The notes under the pieces are model-generated. The model had not been told where the DNA came from. It saw nothing but the letters and a program-made list of their open reading frames with translations, and ran no database searches. DNA of 64,000 bases from Trichodesmium erythraeum GBRTRLIN201 (GTDB lineage Bacteria; Cyanobacteriota; Cyanobacteriia; Cyanobacteriales; Microcoleaceae). The stretch is from assembly GCA_018457135.1 (NCBI GenBank), contig JAGGDU010000171.1, positions 9,815-73,814 on the forward strand, given 5' to 3'. Shown here piece after piece: positions 46,207 through 56,336 of the stretch. Position numbers and translations under genes: made by a program. Each line of letters opens with the position of its first letter. The first letter of the stretch is position 1.

Positions 46207-48707
46207 GCCCAGGGTGGCTAGAACCAGAACAGTTGATGGAATTCATTGATCAGCTTCGTAGAGAATACAAATACAATATCGGTGTATCCCAATATATTGC
46301 AGCTCAAGAGTTGATACTTGCTTTGAGTGCAAAAGGAGAGCAGTTAGAAGAACCCCAGAGGCTTAAAAGTCTTCTCGGTCCCTTGTTATGCAGTTCCCCA
46401 GCAGAACAAGAAGATTTCCAACTACGGTTTGACCAATGGATGGAACGTATGGGTTTTACCGTTCGCGAAGTTATTCATGCTGACGAAAATGCTGAGGCTC
46501 TTGAACAGGAGTTAAAAAAGATGCGGCAGGAATGGCGATGGCTACGGTGGGTACGTTTAGCGATCGCTGTTTTTCTTGTTATTGTTCTAACCAATTTCCT
46601 GATACAGGATTTTTCGGCTTTAACTTCCCGGATGCAGCAGTTTCCCACTCCAACAGTAGATCCCTTGAAACTATTTCCACCTCAAACTCTTCAAGAATGG
46701 CGGACTACATTTTTATGGTTAATACTCGTGCCCCCGGTTACATTCTTAGTTTGGAGACTATGGTGGCGTTGGCGTGTGGCTCTATACCTCAACCGTCGTC
46801 AGACCAGGCGGCCTCCTGAAATTCAGCGAGTGTCTATATCAGGGCTAAATGAGGAACTATTTCCCAGAGTTTTGTTTTTGCGCATTGCTCAGGGTTTGAG
46901 GCGACGTATTCGGGTTCCATCCAATGAACTTGATATTGACAAGACCGTAGAAAAAACTGTCCGGGGAGGAGTTAGGTTTGCCCCAGTATACGGCTACTAT
47001 AAGCTTCTTCCTGAATACCTGGTTCTGATCGACCGGGCAAACTACAGCGACCACCAGGCGAGACTTGTCAAGGAAATGATTGCTCAATTAACCGAGAACG
47101 AAGTCTTAATTATAGGTTACTATTTTGATGGCGACCCCAGGGTATGTTTTCCGGTTACAGGAAAAGGCTCTCCTTGTAAGTTACGGGAAATTTCTTTGAA
47201 GTACAGCCAGCATCGGCTCCTCATCTTCTCTGATGCAGAAGGTTTTTTTAATTCCCTGACTGGGGAACTTGAAGCCTGGCTTGATTTATTTTCAAGTTGG
47301 TCTCAGCGGGCTGTTTTCACTCCCAAACCTTCGGAACATTGGGGATATCAGGAACTGAAATTATCCCGAGAGTTTATTGTTCTACCTGCAACAAATGATG
47401 GGTTAATTGACTTGATACGGAGCATTGAACATGGAAAACTGCCTTATGTGTCTTCAGAAAAAGGTAGGGCACCTTATCCGGAAGCATTGAGAGTGCGGGG
47501 GCGGCGCTGGGTTGAGCAAGATCCACCTGAGCCATGGTTGCTGACTAATGTCCTAGGGTCTGTCCGAAACTATCTGGGGGAAGCTGGTTACTATTGGCTG
47601 AGTGCTTGTGCTGTATTTCCTGAGTTAAATTGGAATCTCACGGTTTACCTGGGGAATGCTCTTAGTGCTGGTGATGGTCGTTCTTTGCTTCAGGCTTGTC
47701 GGCTAACAGTTCTCGCTCGTTTGCCTTGGTTTCGATATGGTTATATGCCTGACTGGCTGCGCTTGTGGTTACTTTCTGAGTTACCTCGCCACCAGGAGGA
47801 TGAGGTTCGTCAACTGCTTAGAAGTTTCTTGGTGGCAAAACCTGATGAGCAAGGCTCAGTTGGAAGATGGCAATTGGAAATTGCTCGGCAATACAGCAAT
47901 GTTGTCTCTAGGTTGGTGCAACCACTTCTCCGCTTATTTTCTGGGGAAGCTCCTGAGGATAGTCCTCTGCGGGATTATATTTTTCAGGAGTTTATGGCAG
48001 GTCGTAAGGGACTCGCAGTGAGAATGCCGGAAGAGTTACGGGAGGAACTCCGTCGCAAATATTCACAACAAGTAGGATGGTGGTTTTGGTTTCAGTGGGT
48101 GTTGGCAAATAGTGTGGGTTTGTTTGTGGGTTTGTTTGTGGGTTTGTTTGTGGGTGGACGGGTTGACAATATTATGGTTAGTTTTCGTATTGCTGTTTTC
48201 GGTACTGTTTTCGGTGCTGTTGTGGGATCACTCCAGTGGTGGGTACTTAGAAAACGACTTTCCCAGGCTAGATGGTGGATACTGGCAACTGCCTTGGCAT
48301 CAGCTATACTATTCTCTACAGCAGAAGTTATGTTGAATGCTGTAAGGGACGTTGTGAGCAATACTGTGATTCAGGTTGTTGTTATATCTTCTGTGGTGGG
48401 ACTTGTTATCGGATCAGCTCAATGGTTGGTTCTCAGAAAACAACTTTCTCAATCTCACTGGTGGATACTGGCAAGTGTTTTAGGAATAACTGCTACGCTC
48501 TTTGCTATTGTTTATTCTTCGCTCTTTGCTATTGTTTATTCTTCGCTCTTTGCTATTGTTTATTCTTCAAGGTTCGAGCTGGGTCTGCTTAAGACTTTTA
48601 TATCCTTCCTGAGCATTTTCGGCATTATATACGGAGTAATCACTGGATTTGCCTTAGTTTGGCTGCTGCGACAACCGGGCAATTCTGTCATCAACAATAA
48701 AAAGTAA
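46182..48707 (+). CDS. vWA-like domain membrane protein of the MoxR conflict locus
   Basis: An 841-residue protein. Residues 10-95 (GWLEPEQLMEFIDQLRREYK) are a helical N-domain. Two membrane segments follow (about 122-143 and 176-194). Residues 275-425 look like a degenerate vWA fold (EYLVLIDRANYSDHQARLV, YYFDGDPRVCFP, HRLLIFSDAEGFFNSLTG, FIVLPATNDGLIDLI); the metal site is only partly kept (D284, N287, S289). A helical domain about 450-630 includes CAVFPELNWNLTVYLG. The C-terminus is a membrane domain with two QWxVLRKxLSQxxWWILA copies (685-701 and 747-763). In-frame DNA repeats encode GLFVGLFV and LFAIVYSS units. It is probably the membrane effector or sensor. It overlaps moxR by 25 bases. 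Confidence 0.8.
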   Translation: MGKKSPKLSPGWLEPEQLMEFIDQLRREYKYNIGVSQYIAAQELILALSAKGEQLEEPQRLKSLLGPLLCSSPAEQEDFQLRFDQWMERMGFTVREVIHADENAEALEQELKKMRQEWRWLRWVRLAIAVFLVIVLTNFLIQDFSALTSRMQQFPTPTVDPLKLFPPQTLQEWRTTFLWLILVPPVTFLVWRLWWRWRVALYLNRRQTRRPPEIQRVSISGLNEELFPRVLFLRIAQGLRRRIRVPSNELDIDKTVEKTVRGGVRFAPVYGYYKLLPEYLVLIDRANYSDHQARLVKEMIAQLTENEVLIIGYYFDGDPRVCFPVTGKGSPCKLREISLKYSQHRLLIFSDAEGFFNSLTGELEAWLDLFSSWSQRAVFTPKPSEHWGYQELKLSREFIVLPATNDGLIDLIRSIEHGKLPYVSSEKGRAPYPEALRVRGRRWVEQDPPEPWLLTNVLGSVRNYLGEAGYYWLSACAVFPELNWNLTVYLGNALSAGDGRSLLQACRLTVLARLPWFRYGYMPDWLRLWLLSELPRHQEDEVRQLLRSFLVAKPDEQGSVGRWQLEIARQYSNVVSRLVQPLLRLFSGEAPEDSPLRDYIFQEFMAGRKGLAVRMPEELREELRRKYSQQVGWWFWFQWVLANSVGLFVGLFVGLFVGGRVDNIMVSFRIAVFGTVFGAVVGSLQWWVLRKRLSQARWWILATALASAILFSTAEVMLNAVRDVVSNTVIQVVVISSVVGLVIGSAQWLVLRKQLSQSHWWILASVLGITATLFAIVYSSLFAIVYSSLFAIVYSSRFELGLLKTFISFLSIFGIIYGVITGFALVWLLRQPGNSVINNKK
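48116..48154 (+). repeat. 12-bp in-frame tandem repeat
   Basis: GGTTTGTTTGTG is repeated three times. It encodes GLFV units within a predicted membrane segment of the 841-residue protein. Confidence 0.8.
48496..48567 (+). repeat. 24-bp in-frame tandem repeat, three copies
   Basis: CTCTTTGCTATTGTTTATTC plus TTCG is present three times in a row. It encodes LFAIVYSS three times in a predicted membrane segment. The near-identity of the copies points to recent slippage. Confidence 0.85.
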
Positions 48708-49834
48708 CATACTTGCGCTGCAGGCTTTAAACATCTCACATCGACGCCTCACATCAGACTCCATTAATTAACCACAATACAAAAAGACAGCACAGACAAC
48801 CAAACTATTAGGCAAATATCACAGCAACTTTCATATCATTAGACCACAGTAGGGAAATGCAACCCCCCTATCTACAACCTTCCTACAAAGCTTTAGTTAT
48901 GGCGATGTAGTCAATAAACTTGAAAAGCGCTGTAAAATCCTTGGGTAACTAGGGGATATGATTTTATTATAAACAAGACTTAAGCAAACACCCAGATAAT
49001 ACCCGATCTGTAGGAGGCAAACACCAGAAAACTCCCACTAAATCAGCTATCAGCATTCAGATATCAGCTAGAAAGAGGAATTAGGTTGCAATAAAAATCA
49101 AAAGTCAGACACAAAAAAGATGATCAGCTCAACTTAGTAACTTTTCAGCATTCATAATTCACCATTCAGAATTCACCATTCAGCTCGAAAAATAAATTAG
49201 CCTCCAAGAACAATTAAAATTCCGACACAGATCTGAGAATTAATGACTAGCAAATATAGCAGTCCTACATCTTATGTAAAATCATTAGACATCTGAACAA
49301 AAAACTATTTCTCACACTCCTTCAACATCAGTTTTTCCTGCTGAGAGCCTTCAGCCTTCTGTTTCCAACCTCTTACCTTCTATTGTTTGCCTGAAAGCAG
49401 ACCCAATATTTCACCCTTCAGATAGGATGAGTAGACCTTTAGTCATATTTAAATAGCTTCTGCTAGTAGCCAAGCAACTTATTTTTTTAACCAATGTACA
49501 TTTAACTTGCAAGTCATCAAAATAATCAACCTAAATTAGTAGTAAAAATGTAAATTTGTATCTAGTAATAAAACTGTTTTAAAGGTATAATTATCTGGAT
49601 TTATGCTCACTTAAATTAAAATTTCTGCTTATAATTATATCTAAACAATGCAGTCATGTCAAGACTTATATAAACTTTTTTTCAATCAAAAAAAAAGTAA
49701 CAATCAATACTAACAATGTTTAAAAAAATATGATAATTTCAAAAGTAAGGTTATAAAGATAACCTCTATTAACGGCAAAAAAAAAGCCATCATATTAATC
49801 ATAAGAATTACTTAGTTGAAAGAGGGAAATAACT
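48708..49834. other. long non-coding gap with short dispersed repeats
   Basis: Around 49030-49190 there are repeated TCAGCATTCA/TTCACCATTCAG words typical of cyanobacterial short tandem repeats. No gene or RNA was recognised. The promoter of the NADH dehydrogenase gene is probably near the right end. Confidence 0.45.
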
Positions 49835-51208
49835 ATGAGTCTTAAACCAGGAAAAGCATCAATCTATCTTCAATCTCCTCACCACGTTGTCATCGTTGGA
49901 GGTGGATTTGCAGGACTAGAAGCTGCCAAGCAACTTGGGAAAGCACCTGTAAAAGTAACCTTGGTTGACAAAAGAAATTTCCATCTATTTCAACCACTAC
50001 TTTATCAGGTAGCGACAGGAAGTCTTTCCCCTGGAGATATTGCCTCTCCTCTTCGGGGTGTAGTTGCAGAACAGAAAAACACCCATGTTATTATGGGAGA
50101 AGTCGTAGACATCGATCCCGAAGAGAAAAAACTTACCTTACATGATCAAGAATTAAATTATGATTCATTAGTTATAGCCACTGGTGTGAGCCATAACTAC
50201 TTCGGAAATGATTGGTCAGAAAAAGCTCCCGGACTAAAAACAGTAGAAGATGCATTAGAAATGCGTCGGAGAATATTCGCCTCCTTTGAAGCAGCAGAAA
50301 AAGAAACAGACTTAGAAAAACGGAAGGCACTCTTAACCTTTGCTATTGTGGGTGCAGGTCCAACAGGTGTTGAATTAGCTGGTGCTCTAGCAGAACTAGC
50401 TCATACCAAATTAAAAGAAGAATATCGTTCTATCAATACCACTGAAGCTAAAATTTATCTGATTCAAAGTGGAGACAGAGTTTTACCCTCCTTCAAGCCT
50501 GCTTTATCACAGAAAGCCAGACTAGAACTAGAGAAATTGGGCGTCACAGTAATGACCAAAACACGAGTAACTAATATTGAAAACAATGTAGTTACTGTTA
50601 GCTCTGGAGAAACAAAAACCGAAATTCCAGCTCATACAATATTATGGGGAGCAGGAGTTAAAGCATCAAAAGTATCTGAAATCATATCTAACCGTACAGG
50701 AGCAAAATTAGACCGTGCAGGCCGTGTGTTTGTCAACAAAGACTTGACAATACCTAATTATTCTGATATATTTGTAATTGGAGACTTAGCCAACTTCTCC
50801 CATCAAGGTGACTCCCCAATTCCTGGAGTTGCACCAGCAGCAATGCAGGAAGGATTTTATGTCGCAAAGCTAATTAGAAAGCGCTTGAAAGGTGAAAGTT
50901 TAAAGCCATTCTATTATATTGACTATGGTAGTTTAGCTGTTATCGGTCGTCACCAAGCAGTTGTACAGTACAAAGCCATTCGTTTCTCAGGACCTATAGC
51001 TTGGCTTGCCTGGTTATTTATTCATATCTACTATATGATAGAATTTGATAACCAATTAATTGTAATGATCCAGTGGGCATGGAGCTACTTTACAGGTCAA
51101 GGTGGTGCTCGTCTAATCACTGAAAAATCAATGAAGACACCCAGTTATGAAGAACGTCAAGCTCGCTATACTCCATTAGTACCAAGTAAATCATCTATTG
51201 AAACCTAA
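49835..51208 (+). CDS. ndb: type II NADH dehydrogenase (NDH-2), single-subunit flavoprotein
   Basis: A 457-residue FAD/NAD(P) oxidoreductase. The FAD-binding Rossmann motif is VVIVGGGFAGLEAAKQL (about 18-34); the NAD(P)-binding motif is FAIVGAGPTGVELAGALAEL (about 169-188). FHLFQPLLYQVATGSLSP and the C-terminal FAD contact VIGDLANF and GVAPAAMQEG are typical of NDH-2. A C-terminal amphipathic/hydrophobic region (WLAWLFIHIYYMIEF) attaches it to the membrane. It oxidises NAD(P)H without proton pumping and reduces plastoquinone. GAAAGAGGG at about 49818 serves as ribosome site. The letter suffix (ndbA, B or C) cannot be assigned from sequence alone. Confidence 0.93.
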   Translation: MSLKPGKASIYLQSPHHVVIVGGGFAGLEAAKQLGKAPVKVTLVDKRNFHLFQPLLYQVATGSLSPGDIASPLRGVVAEQKNTHVIMGEVVDIDPEEKKLTLHDQELNYDSLVIATGVSHNYFGNDWSEKAPGLKTVEDALEMRRRIFASFEAAEKETDLEKRKALLTFAIVGAGPTGVELAGALAELAHTKLKEEYRSINTTEAKIYLIQSGDRVLPSFKPALSQKARLELEKLGVTVMTKTRVTNIENNVVTVSSGETKTEIPAHTILWGAGVKASKVSEIISNRTGAKLDRAGRVFVNKDLTIPNYSDIFVIGDLANFSHQGDSPIPGVAPAAMQEGFYVAKLIRKRLKGESLKPFYYIDYGSLAVIGRHQAVVQYKAIRFSGPIAWLAWLFIHIYYMIEFDNQLIVMIQWAWSYFTGQGGARLITEKSMKTPSYEERQARYTPLVPSKSSIET

Positions 51209-52123
51209 TTGTAGACATTTTTATTAGGTTTAGTTAACCTAGACCATAGTAAAGAAGTCCTCTAAAATATCCTTACAAGATTTTGATGATGACGATCTAG
51301 TTCATAACGCGATATCATATCTTGTAAAATAATTTGTGTATAAAATAGTTAAAATTGAGGTAAGCCCTTTTCTATAAGAGCCTTCTGTCTCCTACTTTGC
51401 TTCCACAAAGTATAAGTATTCAGGTAGACATCATCCTCAAATATTTTTTAAATTTCTCGTTCTTCCCGACCCCCGACTTCCAACTCCTTATTCCCTCGGA
51501 GTTGGTAGATCTAATGATGAATTATAGAATCTATTTGGTATCTTTTTCAAGCTAAATATACTTGCTGAATTAGCTAGTGTATCAAAAATTCGGGTGCTTG
51601 TAATGACCAAGTAGAGACTATTTCTGCCAATAGTAACTATAGCTTACTAATTAAGTCTAAAACCATTGACTGACATTAGTAAGTTTTTTTTTATTTGAAA
51701 AAAGTATCAGTTTTTCAGTGGGTATTGCTGATGTATGTTAGCATTTTGTGTCCCAGAATAGCCCAAAAATTGAGGAATAAATATACCCCACTACCTCCTA
51801 GGTATATCATGTCCGGATAGTTCAGTGATCAAAAAAAAAGCGAACATCAGTGGCAACTCTATTCTCCTGCTCCAGAGCTACCCAGAGCTACATAGCCTCC
51901 TGGCAAAATCCTCCAAAGTGTAAATATTCAACCGAACATGATATAATATATACTCCTGACTATGCCCCTCAAAAATTGTCATTAAGGTAAAAGTATAATA
52001 CCCAATAATTTCTAGAAACCAGAATTTCACAGACCTCTCTAGACCTCTCCATAAAAGCTTCTGAAACCCTGATAACAAAGTTCTAAAACCAGCATTTCTG
52101 GAGAGGTTTAACAACTCAAAGTA
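51209..52123. other. non-coding gap
   Basis: Contains CCCGACC/CCCGACTT-type short repeats near 51465 and AGACCTCTC repeats near 52029-52045. A 78-codon minus-strand frame (51878-52114) is probably chance. No gene is seen. Confidence 0.45.
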
Positions 52124-54577
52124 TTAACTTCTGAGATTAACTTTAAATTTATCAACCAAAGCATCCCTAACTTTTTGCTGCAGAGGATCAACATCAGCAT
52201 CCGTAAGAGTGCGATCGCCAACTCGGTAAATTAACCGAAAAGCTAAACTTCTTTCACCATCGGGCACATTTTCACCCTGATATTCATCAAATAACTCAAT
52301 AGACTCCAATAACTTACCAGCAGCTCGAGAAATTACCTGTTTAATATCATCCACTGATACCCCAACTGTTACAAAGAAAGCAATATCTCGCGCAGCAGGA
52401 GGGAAAGTAGAATAACTACTAAACTTCCGTTTCCAAATATTTCCTTGAGTCATTACCGACACCAATACCCCTAAGTCAAGTTGAAAAACATAAACCTCAT
52501 CTGGCAACTCTCGCTCCTGCCTTACTTGAGGGTGTAGTTGTCCAAAAATACCCAGATATTTACCTTGCAGCCACAATGACGCTGTCCGACCTGGATGTAG
52601 TAGAGAATTCTCTGAGTATGCTTTGTACTCAACCTTCAAATAGAGTCGTTCAAAAACTTGTTCTAAAATACCCTTAGCTTCAAACCAACTCAGAGGTTGT
52701 TCCTGACCACCTCTAGTCCAACTTTTACTACCATTACTGATAACTCCAGCGATCGCCTCTGCCTCTTGATATTTTTCAACTTCATTCCAGAATATACGAC
52801 CAACTTCAAACCCATTTAAAGCTCCATTTCCTTTTTCCAGGTTATATTGAAAAGCATCAATAAGTCCCGTTAATAATTCTGTGCGCAAAGCAGAATATTC
52901 TACAAATAGAGGGTTAGCGATCGCTATTTGATTTTCCCCTCCTTGCTTAACCAAAGAATAGTGCATCAACTCTGTCAACCCCGCGCCGCGCAAAGCTGCC
53001 CGAATACTACGGACTGCCAACTCTCCTGGAGGCAAATAACCTGCAGCACTTTTACTGGGTAAAGTTTCACAGAAATTATCATACCCATATAAACGTGCAA
53101 CTTCTTCGATCAAGTCTATTTCCCGTTCTAAGTCTCGATAACGATAAGCAGGTACTGTAACATTCCACCCCACCGCTCCTTTAGCCTCAATTTTACTCAA
53201 CTCACATCCTAAAGACTTGAGAATACCTTCAACTGCTTCTGGTTGCAGAAAAGATTCATCTAAAGTATTTTCCGAAGGCTTAAGTGGCCCTAAAATTGCA
53301 TTAATACGCTCTAGACTAAGGGATAACTTACGAGTTGCTGTAATACTATCTGCTTTAGTTGTAAAAGTGTCTTGATAACTCACCTTTCCTCCCGCTAATT
53401 CAGTAATTAAATGAATAGCGCGACTACAAGCCAATACTAATTCCGCAGTATTCACCCCCCGTTCAAACCTTGTAGAAGCTTCTGTGCGTAGGCCTTGACT
53501 TCGAGCTGAACGACGGATAGCAATAGGAGCAAAAATTGCTGCTTCCAATAATAAATTTGTCGTCTGATCGCTCACCTCAGTTTCTTCACCACCCATAACT
53601 CCTGCCAAAGCCACTGGTTTCTCATTCGCCGTAATTAATAAAGTTTCAGTTTCCAGGGTGCGCTTCTGACTGTCCAAAGTTATGAGTTCCTCATTTTCAT
53701 TAGCATAACGAACTCCAATTGTCAATAACTTATGTCCTATGATCTGCTGAATTTTATCTTGATCAAACCCATGAAGTGGCTGACCCCACTCTAACAGAAT
53801 ATAGTTAGTGATATCCACCACATTATTGATAGCTCTAATACCTGTAGCTTCTAATCGTTCTTTTAACCATTTTGGTGAAGGACCAATCTTTACTCCTTCG
53901 ATAACAGTACCAATATAAATAGGGCAAGCACTTGATGCCGAGATATCTATTTTGATACTACTATCCCCCTCTTCATCTGGAATCAAAATTTCAGAAACAT
54001 CTGGTATTCTTAGAGATGCTCCGGTCAGGGCCGCAACTTCACGAGCTACACCAATCATACTCAAAGCATCAGCACGATTTGCCGTTGTTGTCAAGTCTAA
54101 AATTACATCATCCAGACCAAGTAAAGGCCCCACATCACTCCCCAACTCTGGGTTTTCCAGATCAAATATATGAATACCTTCAGAATCTTTTGTTAAGCCC
54201 AGTTCTGACAAAGAGCAAATCATTCCTTCGGAGTGGACTCCCCGGAGTTTACTTTTTTTAATCTTTAAGTCAATGGCGGGCAAATAAGTACCGATGGTAG
54301 CTACTGGGACATAGATATCTGCTGTGGCGTTAGAAGCTCCACAAACAATATTTAATGGGTCTGACTTACCAATGTCCACTTGGCAAACTTTAAGCTTATT
54401 GGCATTGGGGTGCTTGTCAGCTTCCAGTATTTTTCCTAATACTACCCCTGCTGACCAAGTGCTTCGATCTTCTATTTCTTCTACCTCAAAGCCTGCCATT
54501 GTCAAAGTTTCAGCTAACTCTTCTGGAGTAATATTGATATCTACCAGTTCTTCGAGCCATTTCAGAGAGATACGCAT
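52124..54577 (-). CDS. pheT: phenylalanine-tRNA ligase beta subunit
   Basis: An 817-residue PheT, of normal length. Domains in order: N-terminal ([14 protein letters not shown]), tRNA-binding OB fold (about 40-150, [18 protein letters not shown]), B3/4 editing domain (about 210-380), B5 (about 410-490), catalytic-like core, and the C-terminal FDX-ACB domain (about 720-817, [16 protein letters not shown]). With PheS (not in this window) it charges tRNA-Phe. A start with GGGAATTATTAAAGAATG is weak but the N-terminus fits. Confidence 0.97.
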   Translation of the reverse strand: MRISLKWLEELVDINITPEELAETLTMAGFEVEEIEDRSTWSAGVVLGKILEADKHPNANKLKVCQVDIGKSDPLNIVCGASNATADIYVPVATIGTYLPAIDLKIKKSKLRGVHSEGMICSLSELGLTKDSEGIHIFDLENPELGSDVGPLLGLDDVILDLTTTANRADALSMIGVAREVAALTGASLRIPDVSEILIPDEEGDSSIKIDISASSACPIYIGTVIEGVKIGPSPKWLKERLEATGIRAINNVVDITNYILLEWGQPLHGFDQDKIQQIIGHKLLTIGVRYANENEELITLDSQKRTLETETLLITANEKPVALAGVMGGEETEVSDQTTNLLLEAAIFAPIAIRRSARSQGLRTEASTRFERGVNTAELVLACSRAIHLITELAGGKVSYQDTFTTKADSITATRKLSLSLERINAILGPLKPSENTLDESFLQPEAVEGILKSLGCELSKIEAKGAVGWNVTVPAYRYRDLEREIDLIEEVARLYGYDNFCETLPSKSAAGYLPPGELAVRSIRAALRGAGLTELMHYSLVKQGGENQIAIANPLFVEYSALRTELLTGLIDAFQYNLEKGNGALNGFEVGRIFWNEVEKYQEAEAIAGVISNGSKSWTRGGQEQPLSWFEAKGILEQVFERLYLKVEYKAYSENSLLHPGRTASLWLQGKYLGIFGQLHPQVRQERELPDEVYVFQLDLGVLVSVMTQGNIWKRKFSSYSTFPPAARDIAFFVTVGVSVDDIKQVISRAAGKLLESIELFDEYQGENVPDGERSLAFRLIYRVGDRTLTDADVDPLQQKVRDALVDKFKVNLRS

Positions 54578-56336
54578 TCTTTAATAATTCCCAATTTTTA
54601 GTTATAATAGTGGTGTATGTAAATTTATTTTGCGGGTATCCCCCGAACCCTCTCCTACAAGGTAAATTCCCTGCTCAGGAAGGGGTTTAGATTTTTTCGA
54701 CCTTTTAAAGTTAGATACGCGCTTTCAGAGCAAATATCTCCCTCTATTAGGCCATGTTTATAACTTCAATTAACATTTTATCTCTCATGATGTCGTGGTT
54801 TTCATCAAGTCAGAAGTTGTTTTGATCATGGGAATAACCAACTTAAAACTCACAAATTAGACAACTTTATTTGTAGGGTACCTATTGAAAGCTAAAATGT
54901 AGGCTATTAAAGGGATTTAATAATTTATTGCCCAATTAATTATTAAATCCCCAAATTTTTCAGAATATTTTCCACTCCATTTACTAAATTCACATAACTT
55001 TCATAAGTTTTGATTAAATATATCCAAAAATTATCAAGGACTTGCTACTTGCTATAAATGTAATTTATCAAAACTCAAACATCAGGGCAAACCCATTTTG
55101 TCAATAAACTGGGGATTATTTTTAAGTTATTCATAGTTTTAAGTTATTCATAGTTTATTGTGCTTGTTGGTAATAGACTGTCCACATTATGGCGCTAATA
55201 AAATAATTTAAATAATTCAAATAATTTAAATAACTCAAAACACGATAATATAAAGTTAACAGGATTTACCACGCCTGGTAGATGATATCCTATCTGTAGG
55301 GAGTGAATGCTTTATGTCCCTGGATATCGTCGTTGGTGCGTAAGTCCTGAATAAGTAAATTAGTAGGTTGACGTCCTCCCCGCCCTTTAGGCACGGGGAG
55401 GAATTTCTACTTAGTAGTAGCTCCGAGTCCATTTAAAGTCTCTAAGTCTTGAAATGCCCGAAGGCAACTTACTAAAAATTCTTGTTGGTATTTATATGTG
55501 CCTTCATTGCGGGAGCTTCTCCGAAACCTGAAAGCTTTTCAAGTTCAATTCTTAACTTCGGATAGTTTCCTATAACCTCTTCTTTTCTACAATATTTAGA
55601 GATAAGGCGGGTATTTGAACCCTAATTATTAAAAAATTCAAAGTTGTCCAATGGGCAGGAGAGGCTTTAAACCCAATTTTTTATTCAAACCAATTTCAAG
55701 CATACTTAGGGTTTGCTCAAAAAAAACTAAAAGTATGAAAAATAAAGACTTTAGCCTTTACGTCTGCGCACCTTGAAGTTATAATCTCAAAATTGAGAAT
55801 TTTGAGGTGTTTCGATCAGAAACAGGTCGGGACAATACTCCCTACTATATCCTTTATAATCCTTATTTATCCTCATTTTGTGTCTTATATCTTTACTCAT
55901 TAAGGCAAATTTTAGCAAGCCTTACTTATTTTTTTGTTCTAGTTTACCTTTGTAAAAACTGCTATACTATTGAATAGTTATAGTTTAAAAATATAAGAAA
56001 AATGTCTTTTTTAGTTAGTATTATAATCATAACTTGAGATATAAAATCATTAAAAAAAGTTCCCAGCTAAGTTGCAATCAAAATTATTTTATGGGAGATA
56101 TGTTTTGATAACAACTATAGATTTTGATTGATATAATAGATAAGTATAATGTTATTCTGACCAAAAAAAATTAGGTCTAGGTCTTCAGCTTCCTTTCTGT
56201 GAATAGGGATTAAAAAAAAATATTCGATTCAGTATTTTAAGGATCTGGCTTCAACAGTCTGCACTAATAACTGATAACTGGAATGAAAAGATTGGTCATT
56301 TAAATAAAAAAAATTAATAATATTATTATATTTAAG
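54578..56336. other. long non-coding gap with repeats
   Basis: Holds a 17-base direct repeat (TTTTAAGTTATTCATAG near 55121 and 55139), an A/T-rich tandem tract at 55197-55240 (AATAATTTAA and variants), and the hairpin at 55375-55401. No protein or RNA gene could be supported. Confidence 0.5.
55375..55401. repeat. IS200/IS605-type end hairpin
   Basis: CCTCCCC GCCCTTTAGGCAC GGGGAGG is a perfect 7 bp stem with a loop, preceded by GACGT and followed by AATTTCTAC. This arrangement is typical of the palindromic end of IS200/IS605-family elements. No transposase is left beside it. Confidence 0.55.

Noticed and set aside
51878-52114. 78-codon minus-strand frame after pheT
   Set aside because: No recognisable similarity; lies in repeat-rich DNA and has no ribosome site.
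55600-55640. T-loop-like sequence on the minus strand (GGGTTCAAATACCC)
   Set aside because: The stem does not pair as a tRNA T arm and no acceptor or anticodon arm could be built around it.
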